From contig NZ_JADDXW010000001.1 of assembly GCF_017183135.1 (NCBI RefSeq), positions 434,001 to 498,000 of the forward strand: a DNA stretch of 64,000 bases, read 5' to 3'. This document shows positions 42,126-51,153 of the stretch, piece by piece; within the stretch, counting starts at the first letter, position 1, and each line of letters begins with the position of its first letter. A program made the position numbers and the translations under genes. A model generated the notes under the pieces. It saw only the letters and a list, made by a program, of their open reading frames with translations. It was not told the DNA's origin and did no database searches. The DNA is from Aurantimonas marina (lineage in GTDB: Bacteria > Pseudomonadota > Alphaproteobacteria > Rhizobiales > Rhizobiaceae).

Positions 42126-42938
42126 TCAACCCAGCGGCAGGAAGATCTCGCCCTTGCCGAGAACGGCCGTGTCGCCGCCGATACGCCGCATCGGCGCGCC
42201 GTCGAAGGGTACAGGTCCCAGCTCGCCGGCTGCGAATTCCTGCGCCATCAGCTTGAGGATCAACAGATCGGCCGGGCCATTGTCGAGAAAGGTCGGGGCC
42301 AGCCGTTCGGCGCCGCCGCACAGGATCAGCGTGCCGCGCTTCATCAAGCGCCCCGGCGCGCCGCGCGCCAGACCGCCGACGACGAGGGTTCCGGCGATCA
42401 TCCGGCTGCCGGCATTGTCGCCCACCGCGCCGTCGACGACGATGGTGCCGCGCCGCATCCGGTCGGCCGCCCGCGCCCCGGCGCTGCCGCCGACCCGGAT
42501 CGCGCCGCCGCGCATGCCGGCCATTTCGCCCGCCATCGGACCGCCAAGAAAATCGCCCGCGTCGCCGCCGACCGTCAGCAAGCCGCCGCTCATGCCGGAA
42601 CCGGCGAGGCCGCCGACTAAACCTGTGACAGTCAGCCGGCCGCCACTCATCAGCCGGCCGACCCGCCAGCCGGCATCGCCCTCGACACGGATCGAACCAT
42701 CGTCCATCGCCTCGCCGATCCGGTCGAAGCGCTCGGACCCACCCTCGAAGCGGATCGCCGCCGCGTCGTCGCCGGACAGCGCGAAGATATCGCCGACGGT
42801 CACAAGCTGCTTGGTCGTGCCGATCGGCAGCGCGGTGATTTCGGACAGGCTGAGATTCGCCAGATGGGCGGGCGTCAGGATCGACAGATCGAGGCGCTGG
42901 TCCGGTTCCGCTGTCTTGCGGAAGGTCAGGCCGCTCAT
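42126..42938 (-). CDS. fhcC: Formyltransferase/hydrolase complex subunit C (formylmethanofuran dehydrogenase subunit C homologue)
   Basis: A 270-residue beta-helix protein. The middle consists of repeated GxxxGxxMxGGxxxVxG units (for example GRLMSGGRLTVTGLVGG and GPMAGEMAGMRGGAIRVGG), as in FwdC/FmdC and the glutamate synthase C-terminal domain. It is a structural subunit of the Fhc complex, which transfers the formyl group from formyl-H4MPT to methylofuran and hydrolyses it to formate. The start overlaps the fhcD stop (ATGA). It is last in the fhcB-A-D-C operon. Confidence 0.95.
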   Translation of the reverse strand: MSGLTFRKTAEPDQRLDLSILTPAHLANLSLSEITALPIGTTKQLVTVGDIFALSGDDAAAIRFEGGSERFDRIGEAMDDGSIRVEGDAGWRVGRLMSGGRLTVTGLVGGLAGSGMSGGLLTVGGDAGDFLGGPMAGEMAGMRGGAIRVGGSAGARAADRMRRGTIVVDGAVGDNAGSRMIAGTLVVGGLARGAPGRLMKRGTLILCGGAERLAPTFLDNGPADLLILKLMAQEFAAGELGPVPFDGAPMRRIGGDTAVLGKGEIFLPLG

Positions 42939-43843
42939 GGCACGAGATCCTTGAGGTGGAAATGATGCGGGCCCAGATTGCCGCCGTAATTGCCGGCGCC
43001 GATCCTGAGCGCACCCTCATCCGGCCCGAGATCGATCGCCGCTTTCAGCCCAGCCCGCATCGCGTCCGCCACCGCCGCGGCCGACAGGCCGTCGATGACG
43101 ATTTCCAGCACCGAGCCGATCTCCGGACCGAGAGCGGATGGGACCACGCCCTTCAGCGTCGGGCAATAGGCCTCGTTGGTCGAGGCCATCATGCCCTTGT
43201 ACTTGCCGCCGACCTTGGAGCCGGAGCGCACTATCCCGCCGGGGAACGGCATGATCACGTCGGGCACCGTCCGCATCGCCGCGACGGCCGCTTCCGCGAC
43301 GGCGAGCGCCTGAGCACTTCCGCGCGCCATGAACAGGAGGTTGCCGCCGCCGACGCCCTCCTTGGTGACGCCGGTCTTCGCCTCGCAGACAAATTCGCCC
43401 TCCATCACCGGCATGCGCCAGAAGTGCTTGTCGCCGAATTTCTTGGAGATTTGCCAGCCGTCGGCGAAATAGCGGATCGCCGAGCCGAGATCGATCTGCG
43501 TCTCGCCTTTCAGATCGGCGTAGCAAGCCGAGGTCGGGCTCGTGAGAATGCATTGGCCCAGCCGGGTGCCGAGCTGCTTGGCCAAGCCTTTCGTATCCAT
43601 CGCGAAGATCAGGATACGCACGCCCGGCCGCCCGTCGCGGGTCTCCTGCGGCGTCAGCACCCGGTCGATCCCCGCCTCGCAGCCGCAGGCGATGACCGAG
43701 GTGGCAAAGCCGGTGAACGAGCGGGCGGCTTCCAGCGCCCATTTTTCGCTGTCGGCGGTTACCTGGATCGCCGTGCCGCGCATCGGGAAGGCTTCGGCGA
43801 AGCTGTCGTCGATCGCGACGCCGTTGAAGATCATCTCCGGCAT
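42935..43843 (-). CDS. fhcD: Formylmethanofuran:tetrahydromethanopterin formyltransferase (Fhc subunit D)
   Basis: A 302-residue Ftr-family protein from the ATG at 43843. FNGVAIDDSFAEAFPMRGTAIQVTAD, LGQCILTSPTSACYADL and the C-terminal GNYGGNLGPHHFHLKDLV are characteristic. It catalyses formyl transfer between H4MPT and methylofuran. It overlaps the fhcA 3' end by 13 bp and fhcC by 4 bp. The longer open frame to 44410 lies in fhcA. Confidence 0.97.
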   Translation of the reverse strand: MPEMIFNGVAIDDSFAEAFPMRGTAIQVTADSEKWALEAARSFTGFATSVIACGCEAGIDRVLTPQETRDGRPGVRILIFAMDTKGLAKQLGTRLGQCILTSPTSACYADLKGETQIDLGSAIRYFADGWQISKKFGDKHFWRMPVMEGEFVCEAKTGVTKEGVGGGNLLFMARGSAQALAVAEAAVAAMRTVPDVIMPFPGGIVRSGSKVGGKYKGMMASTNEAYCPTLKGVVPSALGPEIGSVLEIVIDGLSAAAVADAMRAGLKAAIDLGPDEGALRIGAGNYGGNLGPHHFHLKDLVP

Positions 43844-45471
43844 GGCACCACCTTGAACGGATCCTCCCGTCCGATCGCGTAATCCGGCACTTCGAACCAC
43901 CGCGCAGGCAGACCGTAGCGCTTGTCGAAATAGGCATCGATACGCTTCGCCATCGCCTTGTCGGCCTCCGGCCGCAGCGACAGGGTCCGCCCGGAGACAC
44001 GATTGACCCCCCGTCCGTCCTGCACGACGAGGGTCCCATCCTTGAAGACATAGGCGGCCCTGCCGAACATCGCCGCCTTGTCGTCGCCGGGTCGGTAGAC
44101 GGCGATATCGGCGATAGCGCCTTTGCCGAGATGGCCGCGATCGGCGGTGCCGAGCAGCCGCGCCGGCGCCGCGCGCGTCATCGTCGCGATTTCCTTCAGC
44201 GTATATTCGCGGGTGATCTCCGGCAGAATCGTCATTTCCAGCACGGATTTCGGCAGGGCTTCCAGCCAGCGCTGGCGCACGCCCCGGTCCATCAGCAGCG
44301 CGAAGATGTCCGGATAGGCGGTGAACGGGGCGCCGTTCGGGTGGTCGGTGGTGAAGAACACCCGGCTCGGATCCTTGATCAGGAGAAACAATTCCAGCCC
44401 GATCGCCCATTGCAGCGCGTTGAAATAGCTCGATTGCTTGTAGTCCATCGGCACGACACCGCCGCCATTCGCCTCATGATCGAAAATCACCGATTTGCGC
44501 GGACGCGCCTGGCCGCGACCGGCGAACTGTCGCAATTCGTCGGCGGACACCGTCACCGTCTGTCCGAACATCACCTGGCCGATATCGACGGTGATTTCCT
44601 CGGTCGCGTTGACCAGCTCGGCGAGCCGCTGGCCCTCGGAGGAGAACTGGCGCTTGCCCTCGGCGCCGTAGCCGTAGAATTGCAGATGCGCCAGATGCAG
44701 CGGCAGGCCCTCCGCCGCCGCGATCGTCGCCTCGGCCGCCGCCGCCGAATCTCCCGGAACCCCGAGATTGTTGCAATGGACGTGCAGCGGGTGCGGAATG
44801 CCGAGACCGGTGACCGCCGTCTGCAGCGTCTTGACGATCTTGCGCGAGGAGACCCCGTAGTCGGGCACCTCATCGTCGAAGCTGAACTGGCGGACATTCT
44901 CCTTGAAAGCGGCCGATCCGCCGGCATTGATGCATTTGACGCCAAGCGCGCGGGACGCCGAGACGGTCCAGGCGACATAGTCCGCGATGGCGCTCTCGCT
45001 CTCGCCGTCTCGAATCATCCCCATCAGGAAATCGTCGTTACCGAGGACGACGAGGGTGGCTTTGTCGATGATCGGGATGTCGGCGAGTTCGAGATGGGCA
45101 TGCAGAGCCGACGACGGCGCCATCGCCGGCTCGACCACCGTGGTGAAACCCATTTCGGCGTAGCGCAGGCCGGTTTCCTCGGTCGTCCAGCCGACCTTCG
45201 ACAGCGCCGTCGCACCCGGCCGCGACTGGAACGCACGGTGAAATTCCGGCAGCAGCAGCCGCGCCGTGTTCACATGCCCGCCGGCGATGTGGGAGTGGAT
45301 GTCGATCGCCCCGGCCATGACGATCAGGCCCTTGCAGTCGATGATTTCGCCGGGCGCCCTGCCGTCGGCGGGCGGATCGACGATATGGCCGTCCTCGATG
45401 AAGAGATCGGCGACCACATCACGGCCGTTCGCCGGATCGACGATATGTCCGCCCTTCAGCCGCGTCAGCAT
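43831..45471 (-). CDS. fhcA: Formyltransferase/hydrolase complex subunit A (amidohydrolase)
   Basis: A 546-residue member of the FwdA/FmdA amidohydrolase family. Metal-binding motifs are GAIDIHSHIAGGHVN (HxH), the KCINAGGSAAFKENVRQF segment with the candidate carboxylated lysine, LHVHCNNLGVPGD and FTTDHPNGAPF. In the bacterial complex this subunit hydrolyses formylmethylofuran to formate without redox chemistry. It overlaps fhcB by 7 bp and fhcD by 13 bp. Confidence 0.96.
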   Translation of the reverse strand: MLTRLKGGHIVDPANGRDVVADLFIEDGHIVDPPADGRAPGEIIDCKGLIVMAGAIDIHSHIAGGHVNTARLLLPEFHRAFQSRPGATALSKVGWTTEETGLRYAEMGFTTVVEPAMAPSSALHAHLELADIPIIDKATLVVLGNDDFLMGMIRDGESESAIADYVAWTVSASRALGVKCINAGGSAAFKENVRQFSFDDEVPDYGVSSRKIVKTLQTAVTGLGIPHPLHVHCNNLGVPGDSAAAAEATIAAAEGLPLHLAHLQFYGYGAEGKRQFSSEGQRLAELVNATEEITVDIGQVMFGQTVTVSADELRQFAGRGQARPRKSVIFDHEANGGGVVPMDYKQSSYFNALQWAIGLELFLLIKDPSRVFFTTDHPNGAPFTAYPDIFALLMDRGVRQRWLEALPKSVLEMTILPEITREYTLKEIATMTRAAPARLLGTADRGHLGKGAIADIAVYRPGDDKAAMFGRAAYVFKDGTLVVQDGRGVNRVSGRTLSLRPEADKAMAKRIDAYFDKRYGLPARWFEVPDYAIGREDPFKVVPCRR

Positions 45472-46583
45472 GGCGCCGCCTCGCCGAGCGCCGCCGCGAT
45501 CGCCGACAGGATCTCGGCCGAGGGAGGGGCATCGCTTTCCGCGCTTGCAGGAACCGGTACGAAGCCGCCGAACGTTCCGTCGAAAAGAGCGCCATCATGA
45601 TCGCGGCCGGCCAGGGCGACCTCGAAACCGATCTCGGGCGTATGGGTCCAGGCATCGCCGGGCGCGGTGACCGCGACAACCGGCACCCGCCCCGCCCATT
45701 CCGGCTCGGCGATGTTCGCGCCGGCCAGAGCCGCGACATGGATGGCGAGATCCGCCTCGCCCGAGGCAACCAGCCGTCCGGCCTCAAACATCTGCGGATC
45801 GTGATCGGGAAACCCGCGCGCGAAGCTCGTGCGCAGCGGAAAGCCCATCGACCAGGTCGTGGCGAGCGCCGCCGCACAGGCCTGGTCGGGGCCGAACACC
45901 GGCAGGCTGGTGAACCGCGTCTCGGCGTTGAGGTCGAAGACGAGGCCGGCGAGCATCTCGACACTGAGACCGTCCATCGCGGCGGGTGAGAAGATGGCGC
46001 AGCCGAAGCCCGCGCCCTTCAGCCATGCCGCGATTTCACCTACCCGTTTCTCGGGCAGCGGTCCGTCGCCGAACCGATGACCGGCCAGTGCCGCCCGGAT
46101 CATCGCGAGAACGTCGATGATCCGGTCCGGCGGACAGTCGATCGGCTCGACCGTGACCGCGTTCGGCAGGGTGGGGGAATTGGACGAGGCACCGAGCCAA
46201 AGCGCCTGCCGCCCGCCGCCCTTCGTTCGCCCGCCGAGATCGGGTCCGTTCGAAAACAGGAATTGCGGCAGGTCCGGCGCCCGGTCGAAAGCGTTCGGTC
46301 CGACGATCAGCACCCGGTCGGCGCGGCGCCGGATTTCCGCCGGTGCGCCGAGCATCATACCGCCATCACGAAGCGCCGAAATCAGCGAATAGATCTCACC
46401 CGAGCCAGCGTGATCAATCGCGCCGCCGGCGACCCGGCAGAGCGCGATCGCCGCGTGGATGCCGGCGAGGTCGGTCGTCAGTCCGGTGATGACGGGAAGC
46501 CGGCTCCGGCCGATGCGATCGGCCGTCGCCCGGACCGCCTCCTCCATGGACACCGGCCGTCCCTCGATCCATGCCTTGCGCAA
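45465..46583 (-). CDS. fhcB: Formyltransferase/hydrolase complex subunit B
   Basis: About 372 residues, homologous to the molybdopterin-oxidoreductase-like FwdB/FmdB but much reduced. SRLPVITGLTTDLAGIHAAIALCRVAGGAIDHAGSG and DRVLIVGPNAFDRAPDL are recognisable; the catalytic Cys/Sec and iron-sulfur ligands of archaeal FwdB are not seen, as expected for bacterial Fhc. The start is uncertain: TTG at 46583 gives the usual AWIEGRPVSMEEAV opening, and another TTG at 46655 would add 24 non-conserved residues; neither has a strong ribosome-binding site. Confidence 0.9.
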   Translation of the reverse strand: MRKAWIEGRPVSMEEAVRATADRIGRSRLPVITGLTTDLAGIHAAIALCRVAGGAIDHAGSGEIYSLISALRDGGMMLGAPAEIRRRADRVLIVGPNAFDRAPDLPQFLFSNGPDLGGRTKGGGRQALWLGASSNSPTLPNAVTVEPIDCPPDRIIDVLAMIRAALAGHRFGDGPLPEKRVGEIAAWLKGAGFGCAIFSPAAMDGLSVEMLAGLVFDLNAETRFTSLPVFGPDQACAAALATTWSMGFPLRTSFARGFPDHDPQMFEAGRLVASGEADLAIHVAALAGANIAEPEWAGRVPVVAVTAPGDAWTHTPEIGFEVALAGRDHDGALFDGTFGGFVPVPASAESDAPPSAEILSAIAAALGEAAPC

Positions 46584-46659
46584 GACGCTTCGCTTTCTGT
46601 GCCCGTTCCTCAAACCTACAGCCTCGGTCGCCAAGGTCAAAGACAGAAGGCGCAACCGT

Positions 46660-47031
46660 CTATTTCTTGTCGTATTTGATGTAGGCGAAGCGCGGATCGT
46701 CGGGCGTGCCCTGCAGCGGGCCGTCCTCCTTGCCCGGCTGCCACATCACCACCTCCTCGATCTTTTTGGCCAGGGCGAAATCCGACTGGGTAATGCCCTT
46801 GGCGGCGTGATTCTTCAGCCGCACCTCCACCCAGGCATAGGATGCGGTCAGGTCGGGATGATGGAACGCTGCCTCGGCCAGATGGCCGACGGTGTTGATC
46901 ACCATCAGCGTGCCCTTCCAGCCGGCGGTCTTGTAGGTGCGGCGAATCCAGCCGTCCTCCAGGCGCCAGGTCGGCAGTTCCGCCTTGAGCCATTCCTCGA
47001 CTTCGGCGTCCGAATAGGTCCTGGCTGCCAT
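46660..47031 (-). CDS. pcd: Pterin-4a-carbinolamine dehydratase-like protein
   Basis: A 123-residue protein with the active-site signature HLAEAAFHHPDLTASYAWVEVRL and KGITQSDFALAKKIEE, the PCD/PhhB fold. There is no phenylalanine hydroxylase gene here. The gene heads the fhc operon, and pcd homologues are regularly found in H4MPT clusters of methylotrophs, where a role in pterin biosynthesis or repair is assumed. It differs from simple PCDs by a C-terminal extension of about 20 residues (GPLQGTPDDPRFAYIKYDKK). Confidence 0.88.
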   Translation of the reverse strand: MAARTYSDAEVEEWLKAELPTWRLEDGWIRRTYKTAGWKGTLMVINTVGHLAEAAFHHPDLTASYAWVEVRLKNHAAKGITQSDFALAKKIEEVVMWQPGKEDGPLQGTPDDPRFAYIKYDKK

Positions 47032-47053
47032 CGATTTTCTCCCTCGCTCTCAC

Positions 47054-47095
47054 TTGCCCGATGCGTTTCCGTCGCAATAATAGGGTGCGGGCACC
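47054..47095. promoter_or_regulatory. Divergent promoter region with a GGTGC-GCACC palindrome
   Basis: The 82-bp gap between pcd (minus) and mptG (plus) must drive both C1 operons. On the plus strand TTGCCC (47054-47059), a 17-bp spacer and ATAATA (47077-47082) form a possible promoter; on the minus strand TATTAT at the same place can serve as the -10. A perfect palindrome, GGTGC-GG-GCACC, at 47084-47095 sits beside the shared -10 and is a candidate operator. The -35 for the minus strand is weak. Confidence 0.45.
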
Positions 47096-47113
47096 TCGAA
47101 AGCAGGGGACATC

Positions 47114-48094
47114 GTGACAGAAGACGTCGTCAACGTCTCAGCGCCCGCACGCCTGCATCTGGGTTTTCTTGATCCCGGCGGCCGGTCCGGCCGTCGGTTC
47201 GGCGGCATCGGCCTTGCCGTCGACGCCCCGTCGACGTGCCTGTCGATCCGCCGCGCCGGGCACGATCGCGTCGAAGGCGCGGACGCCGAACGGGCGGAGG
47301 AGCACCTCGCCGCCATGCGTCGTCATCTTGGCCTCGACCAGACCTATGAGATGACAATCGAGGAGACCATCCCCGCCCATGCCGGGCTCGGCTCCGGCAC
47401 GCAGCTGGCGCTCGCCGTCGCCGCCGGCGTCAGGGCTCTCGAAGGCGTTCCGACAGACTACGCCGGCGATGCCGCCCGGTTGGGACGCGGCAATCGCTCC
47501 GGCCTCGGGGCGGCATTTTTCAGCCAGGGAGGCCTTGCCGTCGATGGTGGCAAGGGCACACAGGATCGGCCGCCGCCGATCGTTTCGCGCTTTGCCTTCC
47601 CGAAGGCCTGGCGGGTCATCCTCGTTCTCGATCCAAGCAACGTCGGCCTCCACGGGCCGGATGAAATCGCCGCCTTCGACGCCCTGCCGCCATTTCCGGA
47701 ACGCGAAACGGCGGAAATCTGCCGGCTCGTGCTGATGCAAATGCTGCCGGGCCTCGCCGAAAAGGACATCGCGGCCTTCGGTGCATCCATCGCGATAATC
47801 CAGGGAATGGTCAGCGGTCACTTCGCACCCGCCCAGGGCGGCGTCTTCACCAGCCCGCGCGTCGCCCGCGCCTGCACCTTTTTGGCCGACGCCGGCGCGC
47901 AAGGGATAGGCCAGAGTTCATGGGGGCCGACCGGTTTCGCCTTCGCCGAGTCGGCGCAAGACGCCGAGCGGCTCGTCGAGGCGACGCGGGCCGAGGGTGC
48001 AGCGCAAGACCTCGACATCCGCATCGTCGCGGGACGCAATCAAGGCGCCAGCATCGAACGCGCTTCGCGCCGCGAACTGGCGGGCACCGGCTAG
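47114..48094 (+). CDS. mptG: Beta-ribofuranosylaminobenzene 5'-phosphate synthase
   Basis: A 326-residue GHMP-kinase-fold protein starting with GTG after a GGGGA site. SAPARLHLGFLDPGG at the N-terminus, the glycine-rich PAHAGLGSGTQLALAVA and the C-terminal GIGQSSWGPTGFAF are RFAP synthase motifs. It condenses PRPP and 4-hydroxybenzoate or p-aminobenzoate in the first committed step of the H4MPT arylamine moiety. It opens the plus-strand C1 operon ahead of mtdB. Confidence 0.93.
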   Translation: MTEDVVNVSAPARLHLGFLDPGGRSGRRFGGIGLAVDAPSTCLSIRRAGHDRVEGADAERAEEHLAAMRRHLGLDQTYEMTIEETIPAHAGLGSGTQLALAVAAGVRALEGVPTDYAGDAARLGRGNRSGLGAAFFSQGGLAVDGGKGTQDRPPPIVSRFAFPKAWRVILVLDPSNVGLHGPDEIAAFDALPPFPERETAEICRLVLMQMLPGLAEKDIAAFGASIAIIQGMVSGHFAPAQGGVFTSPRVARACTFLADAGAQGIGQSSWGPTGFAFAESAQDAERLVEATRAEGAAQDLDIRIVAGRNQGASIERASRRELAGTG

Positions 48095-48167
48095 GCCGCG
48101 GCCAAGCGGCGAAACCGCCCCGGTCATCGGACCTGGCGGGCGACTACGAATTTCTGGAGGAACGGGA

Positions 48168-49064
48168 ATGACCGAGAAGAACATTCTTCACATGCTCACC
48201 CCGCACAAGCATGTCAGCCCCTTCGACGTGAACATGGCGCTCGATGCCGGCTATGACGCGGTTGTGCCCTACGAAAATGTCGAACTCGCCGAGATCGCCG
48301 ATCTCGTCCAGGACGTCATCTTTTCGCGCCCGCCGAAATGGGGGACGGCGTCGGGCCTTTTCTTCGGCGGCAACGACGCGATCCTCGCCCTCGACATGAT
48401 CGAGGCTGCCAGGAAGGCGCTGGTACCGCCCTTCGGCGCCAACCTCTTCGCCGATCCGGCCGGCTCCTTCACCACGGCGGCGGCGATGGTCGCCTGCGTC
48501 GAAAAGCTCTTGAAGGACAAGAAGGACCGGTCGTTGAAGGACACCGCGATCGCCGTCTTCGGCGCCACCGGCGTCGTCGGCTACTCGGCCGCCGTCATCG
48601 CCGCCCTCGAAGGCGCCAGGGTGACGATCGTCGGCTATAGCGGCCTCAAACGCGTCGAGGATCGCGCCCAGGAGATGAAGGATCGCTTCGGCGTCACGGT
48701 GAATGCCGCCGACGGCTCCGACGCGGCGAAGCAGAACGCCATCGTCAAAGACGTCGAAATGGTCCTCTCCGCCGCCAAGGCTGGCATTCGCGTTCTCGAT
48801 GCCGCCCAGTTGAAACAGGCGTCCGGGCTCCTCGTCGCCGCCGATGTCAACGCCGTTCCGCCGTCAGGCATCGAGGGGATCGGCGTGATGGACAACGGCA
48901 AGGCGATCGGTGACACGACGGCGCTCGGCGTTGGGGCGCTGGCGATCGGCAACGTCAAATATCAGACCGAATCCGGCCTTTTCAAACGCATGATCGAGGC
49001 GGACGAGCCGCAAATCCTCGATTTCCGCGACGCCTTCGCGCTTGCCCGAACGCTGGTGAAGTAA
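48168..49064 (+). CDS. mtdB: NAD(P)-dependent methylene-tetrahydromethanopterin dehydrogenase
   Basis: A 298-residue MtdB-type protein. HMLTPHKHVSPFDVNMALDAGYD and the Rossmann motif AVFGATGVVGYSAAVIAALEGA are characteristic, as is SGLFFGGNDAILALDMIE. It oxidises methylene-H4MPT to methenyl-H4MPT. The ATG at 48168 is preceded by TGGAGGAACGGG, a strong ribosome-binding site; the longer frame from 47997 lies in mptG. Confidence 0.96.
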   Translation: MTEKNILHMLTPHKHVSPFDVNMALDAGYDAVVPYENVELAEIADLVQDVIFSRPPKWGTASGLFFGGNDAILALDMIEAARKALVPPFGANLFADPAGSFTTAAAMVACVEKLLKDKKDRSLKDTAIAVFGATGVVGYSAAVIAALEGARVTIVGYSGLKRVEDRAQEMKDRFGVTVNAADGSDAAKQNAIVKDVEMVLSAAKAGIRVLDAAQLKQASGLLVAADVNAVPPSGIEGIGVMDNGKAIGDTTALGVGALAIGNVKYQTESGLFKRMIEADEPQILDFRDAFALARTLVK

Positions 49065-49069
49065 TCGCC

Positions 49070-50185
49070 ATGACCCGCCCGACCGTCCTCGTCGCCGCCT
49101 TCTCGGCCCGTCAGATCGCCGTGAGCGCGCGGCGCGCCGGCTACGACGCGTTGGCGGTCGACTTCTTCGGCGATCTCGACCTGAAGGAGAGCGCCCGTCG
49201 CGGCGAGGTTCTGCGTGGCCATTATCCGGACGGCTTCGACGGCGGCGATCTGCTGGACGCGCTGGAGCGGCTGGCGCAAGGCCAGTCGCCGGTCGGCTTC
49301 GTCTACGGTGCCGGTTTCGAGGATAGGCCTGAGCTGATCGAGATGATCGCGGCGCGCTGGCCGCTGCTCGGTAACGACGCCGCTACCGTGCGGGCACTCA
49401 AGAACCCCGAGCGCTTCGCCGCGCTCTGCGCCGAGGTTGACGTCCCCCATCCCGAGATCCGGCGGGAAGCACCGGCCGATCCGTCGGGCTGGCTGTCGAA
49501 GCAGGTCGGCGGCGCCGGCGGCAGCCATGTGCGACCGGCGGCAAGCGAGCCGCCGGCGCCGGACCGCTATTTTCAGCGCTTCGTTGCCGGCGAGCGGTGG
49601 TCGGCCGGCATCGTCGCGGCCGGCGGCAAACTCGCGCTGCTCGGGTTCACCCGGCAATGGGCGGCGCCGTCGGCCGCCGAGCCCTACCGCTATGGCGGCG
49701 CGGTCGGCCCCCTGCAGCCACCCGAAACGGCAGGTCGCGACATTCTGGCGCAGATCGGACGCCTCATCGCGCGCACCCCTCTTACCGGCCTTTGCAGCGT
49801 CGATTTCGTGCTCGCGCCCGGCGGCCCAGTGATGCTCGAGATCAATCCGCGTGCCGGCGCCACCATCGACGTCTTCGACACCGACGCGGAGCCGCTGTTC
49901 GCCCTGCATCTCGCTGCCTGTCAGGGGCGGTTGCCGGACCGCTTCGCCGGCCCGCGCCAGATGCGCGCGACCGGCCTTGCCTGGGTGGACGCGGATGTGA
50001 CGCTGCCGGAGCACTTCGTCTGGCCGGACTGGACGCGCGACCGGTCAGCCCCGCCGGTCGCATTCCATGCCGGTCAGCCGCTGTGCACGATCGTCGCCAA
50101 GGCGGCGAATCCGGCCGCCGCCCAGGCGCTGTTCGACAGCCGCGTCGCCGCCATGCAAGAACGGCTGGGGAGGAAAGCCGCATGA
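49070..50185 (+). CDS. ATP-grasp protein of the H4MPT/methylofuran cluster
   Basis: A 371-residue protein. The N-terminal Rossmann-like domain (VLVAAFSARQIAVSARRAGYDALAVDFF) precedes an ATP-grasp fold with SKQVGGAGGSHVRP as the phosphate loop and PVMLEINPRAGATIDVFD as the metal-binding ExN motif. It matches an uncharacterised ATP-grasp family conserved in bacterial H4MPT clusters. Such enzymes ligate carboxylates to amines; glutamate addition to tyramine or to the cofactor side chain is a reasonable guess. It lies 5 bp after mtdB and overlaps mch by 4 bp. Confidence 0.85.
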   Translation: MTRPTVLVAAFSARQIAVSARRAGYDALAVDFFGDLDLKESARRGEVLRGHYPDGFDGGDLLDALERLAQGQSPVGFVYGAGFEDRPELIEMIAARWPLLGNDAATVRALKNPERFAALCAEVDVPHPEIRREAPADPSGWLSKQVGGAGGSHVRPAASEPPAPDRYFQRFVAGERWSAGIVAAGGKLALLGFTRQWAAPSAAEPYRYGGAVGPLQPPETAGRDILAQIGRLIARTPLTGLCSVDFVLAPGGPVMLEINPRAGATIDVFDTDAEPLFALHLAACQGRLPDRFAGPRQMRATGLAWVDADVTLPEHFVWPDWTRDRSAPPVAFHAGQPLCTIVAKAANPAAAQALFDSRVAAMQERLGRKAA

Positions 50186-51153
50186 GCGGGGCGCAGAGAC
50201 TTTCGGTGAACCAGGGCGTCATTCCGCTGGTCGCGGCGATGAAGACGCGAGCGGCCGAACTCCGGCTCGCCATCGCGACCGGCGCGGCCGGCGAGACCGT
50301 GATCGACGCGGGCGCATCGGTGGCCGGAAGCCTCGAAGCCGGCCGGCTGATCACCGAGATATGTCTCGGCGGCCTCGGTACAGTCAGCCTCGAAGCCTCG
50401 CCCCATCTGCGACGCTGGCCGTTCACCCTGACCGTCCGATCCTCGCAGCCGGTCGTGGCCTGTCTCGCCAGCCAGTATGCCGGCTGGCAGCTGAAAAGCG
50501 GCGACGGCGAGAATTCCTATTTCTCGATGGGATCGGGTCCGGCGCGAGCGCTCGCCGGCAAGGAGGAATTGTTCAAGCACATCGCCTATGCCGACCGCGG
50601 TGACGTCGCGACATTGGTGCTCGAAGCGGCCAGTCCACCGCCTGAGAAGCTGGTCCGCCAGATCGCCGCCGATTGCGACGTCGCACCGGACAATCTCGTC
50701 ATCATCTTCGCGCCGACCCAGAGTCTGGCCGGCTCGGTGCAGATCGTCGGCCGCGTCGTCGAAGTCGCGCTGCACAAGGCGCATGAGCTGAAATTCGACC
50801 TGTCGCAAATCGTCGAGGGCATGGGCACCGCCCCGCTCAGCCCCCCGCATCCGGATTTCGTGACAGCGATGGGCCGCACCAACGACGCAGTGATCTATGG
50901 CGGCCGCATCCTCCTTCACGTCAACGGTCCCGCCGCCGACGCCAAGGCGCTCGCCGAGCAGCTTCCGAGCAGCACCTCGAAGGACTACGGCACGCCCTTC
51001 GCCGAGATTTTTCGTCAGTACGAAGGCGACTTCTACAAGATCGACCCGATGCTGTTCTCACCGGCCGAGGTCGCGGTCGTGGCCTTGGAGACCGGGGAGA
51101 CATTCAGAGGCGGCGCGGTCGATCCGAAGCTCGTCGACCTATCCTTTGATTGA
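50182..51153 (+). CDS. mch: Methenyl-tetrahydromethanopterin cyclohydrolase
   Basis: A 323-residue protein from the ATG at 50182 (ATGA overlap with the ATP-grasp gene). CLGGLGTVSLE, ACLASQYAGWQL, YFSMGSGPARALA and the C-terminal SSTSKDYGTPFAEIFRQYEGDFYKIDPMLFSPAEVAV are canonical Mch segments. It hydrolyses methenyl-H4MPT to 5-formyl-H4MPT, the Fhc substrate. The longer frame from 49597 lies in the upstream gene. Confidence 0.97.
   Translation: MSGAQRLSVNQGVIPLVAAMKTRAAELRLAIATGAAGETVIDAGASVAGSLEAGRLITEICLGGLGTVSLEASPHLRRWPFTLTVRSSQPVVACLASQYAGWQLKSGDGENSYFSMGSGPARALAGKEELFKHIAYADRGDVATLVLEAASPPPEKLVRQIAADCDVAPDNLVIIFAPTQSLAGSVQIVGRVVEVALHKAHELKFDLSQIVEGMGTAPLSPPHPDFVTAMGRTNDAVIYGGRILLHVNGPAADAKALAEQLPSSTSKDYGTPFAEIFRQYEGDFYKIDPMLFSPAEVAVVALETGETFRGGAVDPKLVDLSFD

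Noticed and set aside
45465-46583. FhcB considered as a broken or truncated molybdenum enzyme
   Set aside because: Bacterial Fhc subunit B normally lacks the redox-site residues of archaeal FwdB; this is the expected form and not decay.
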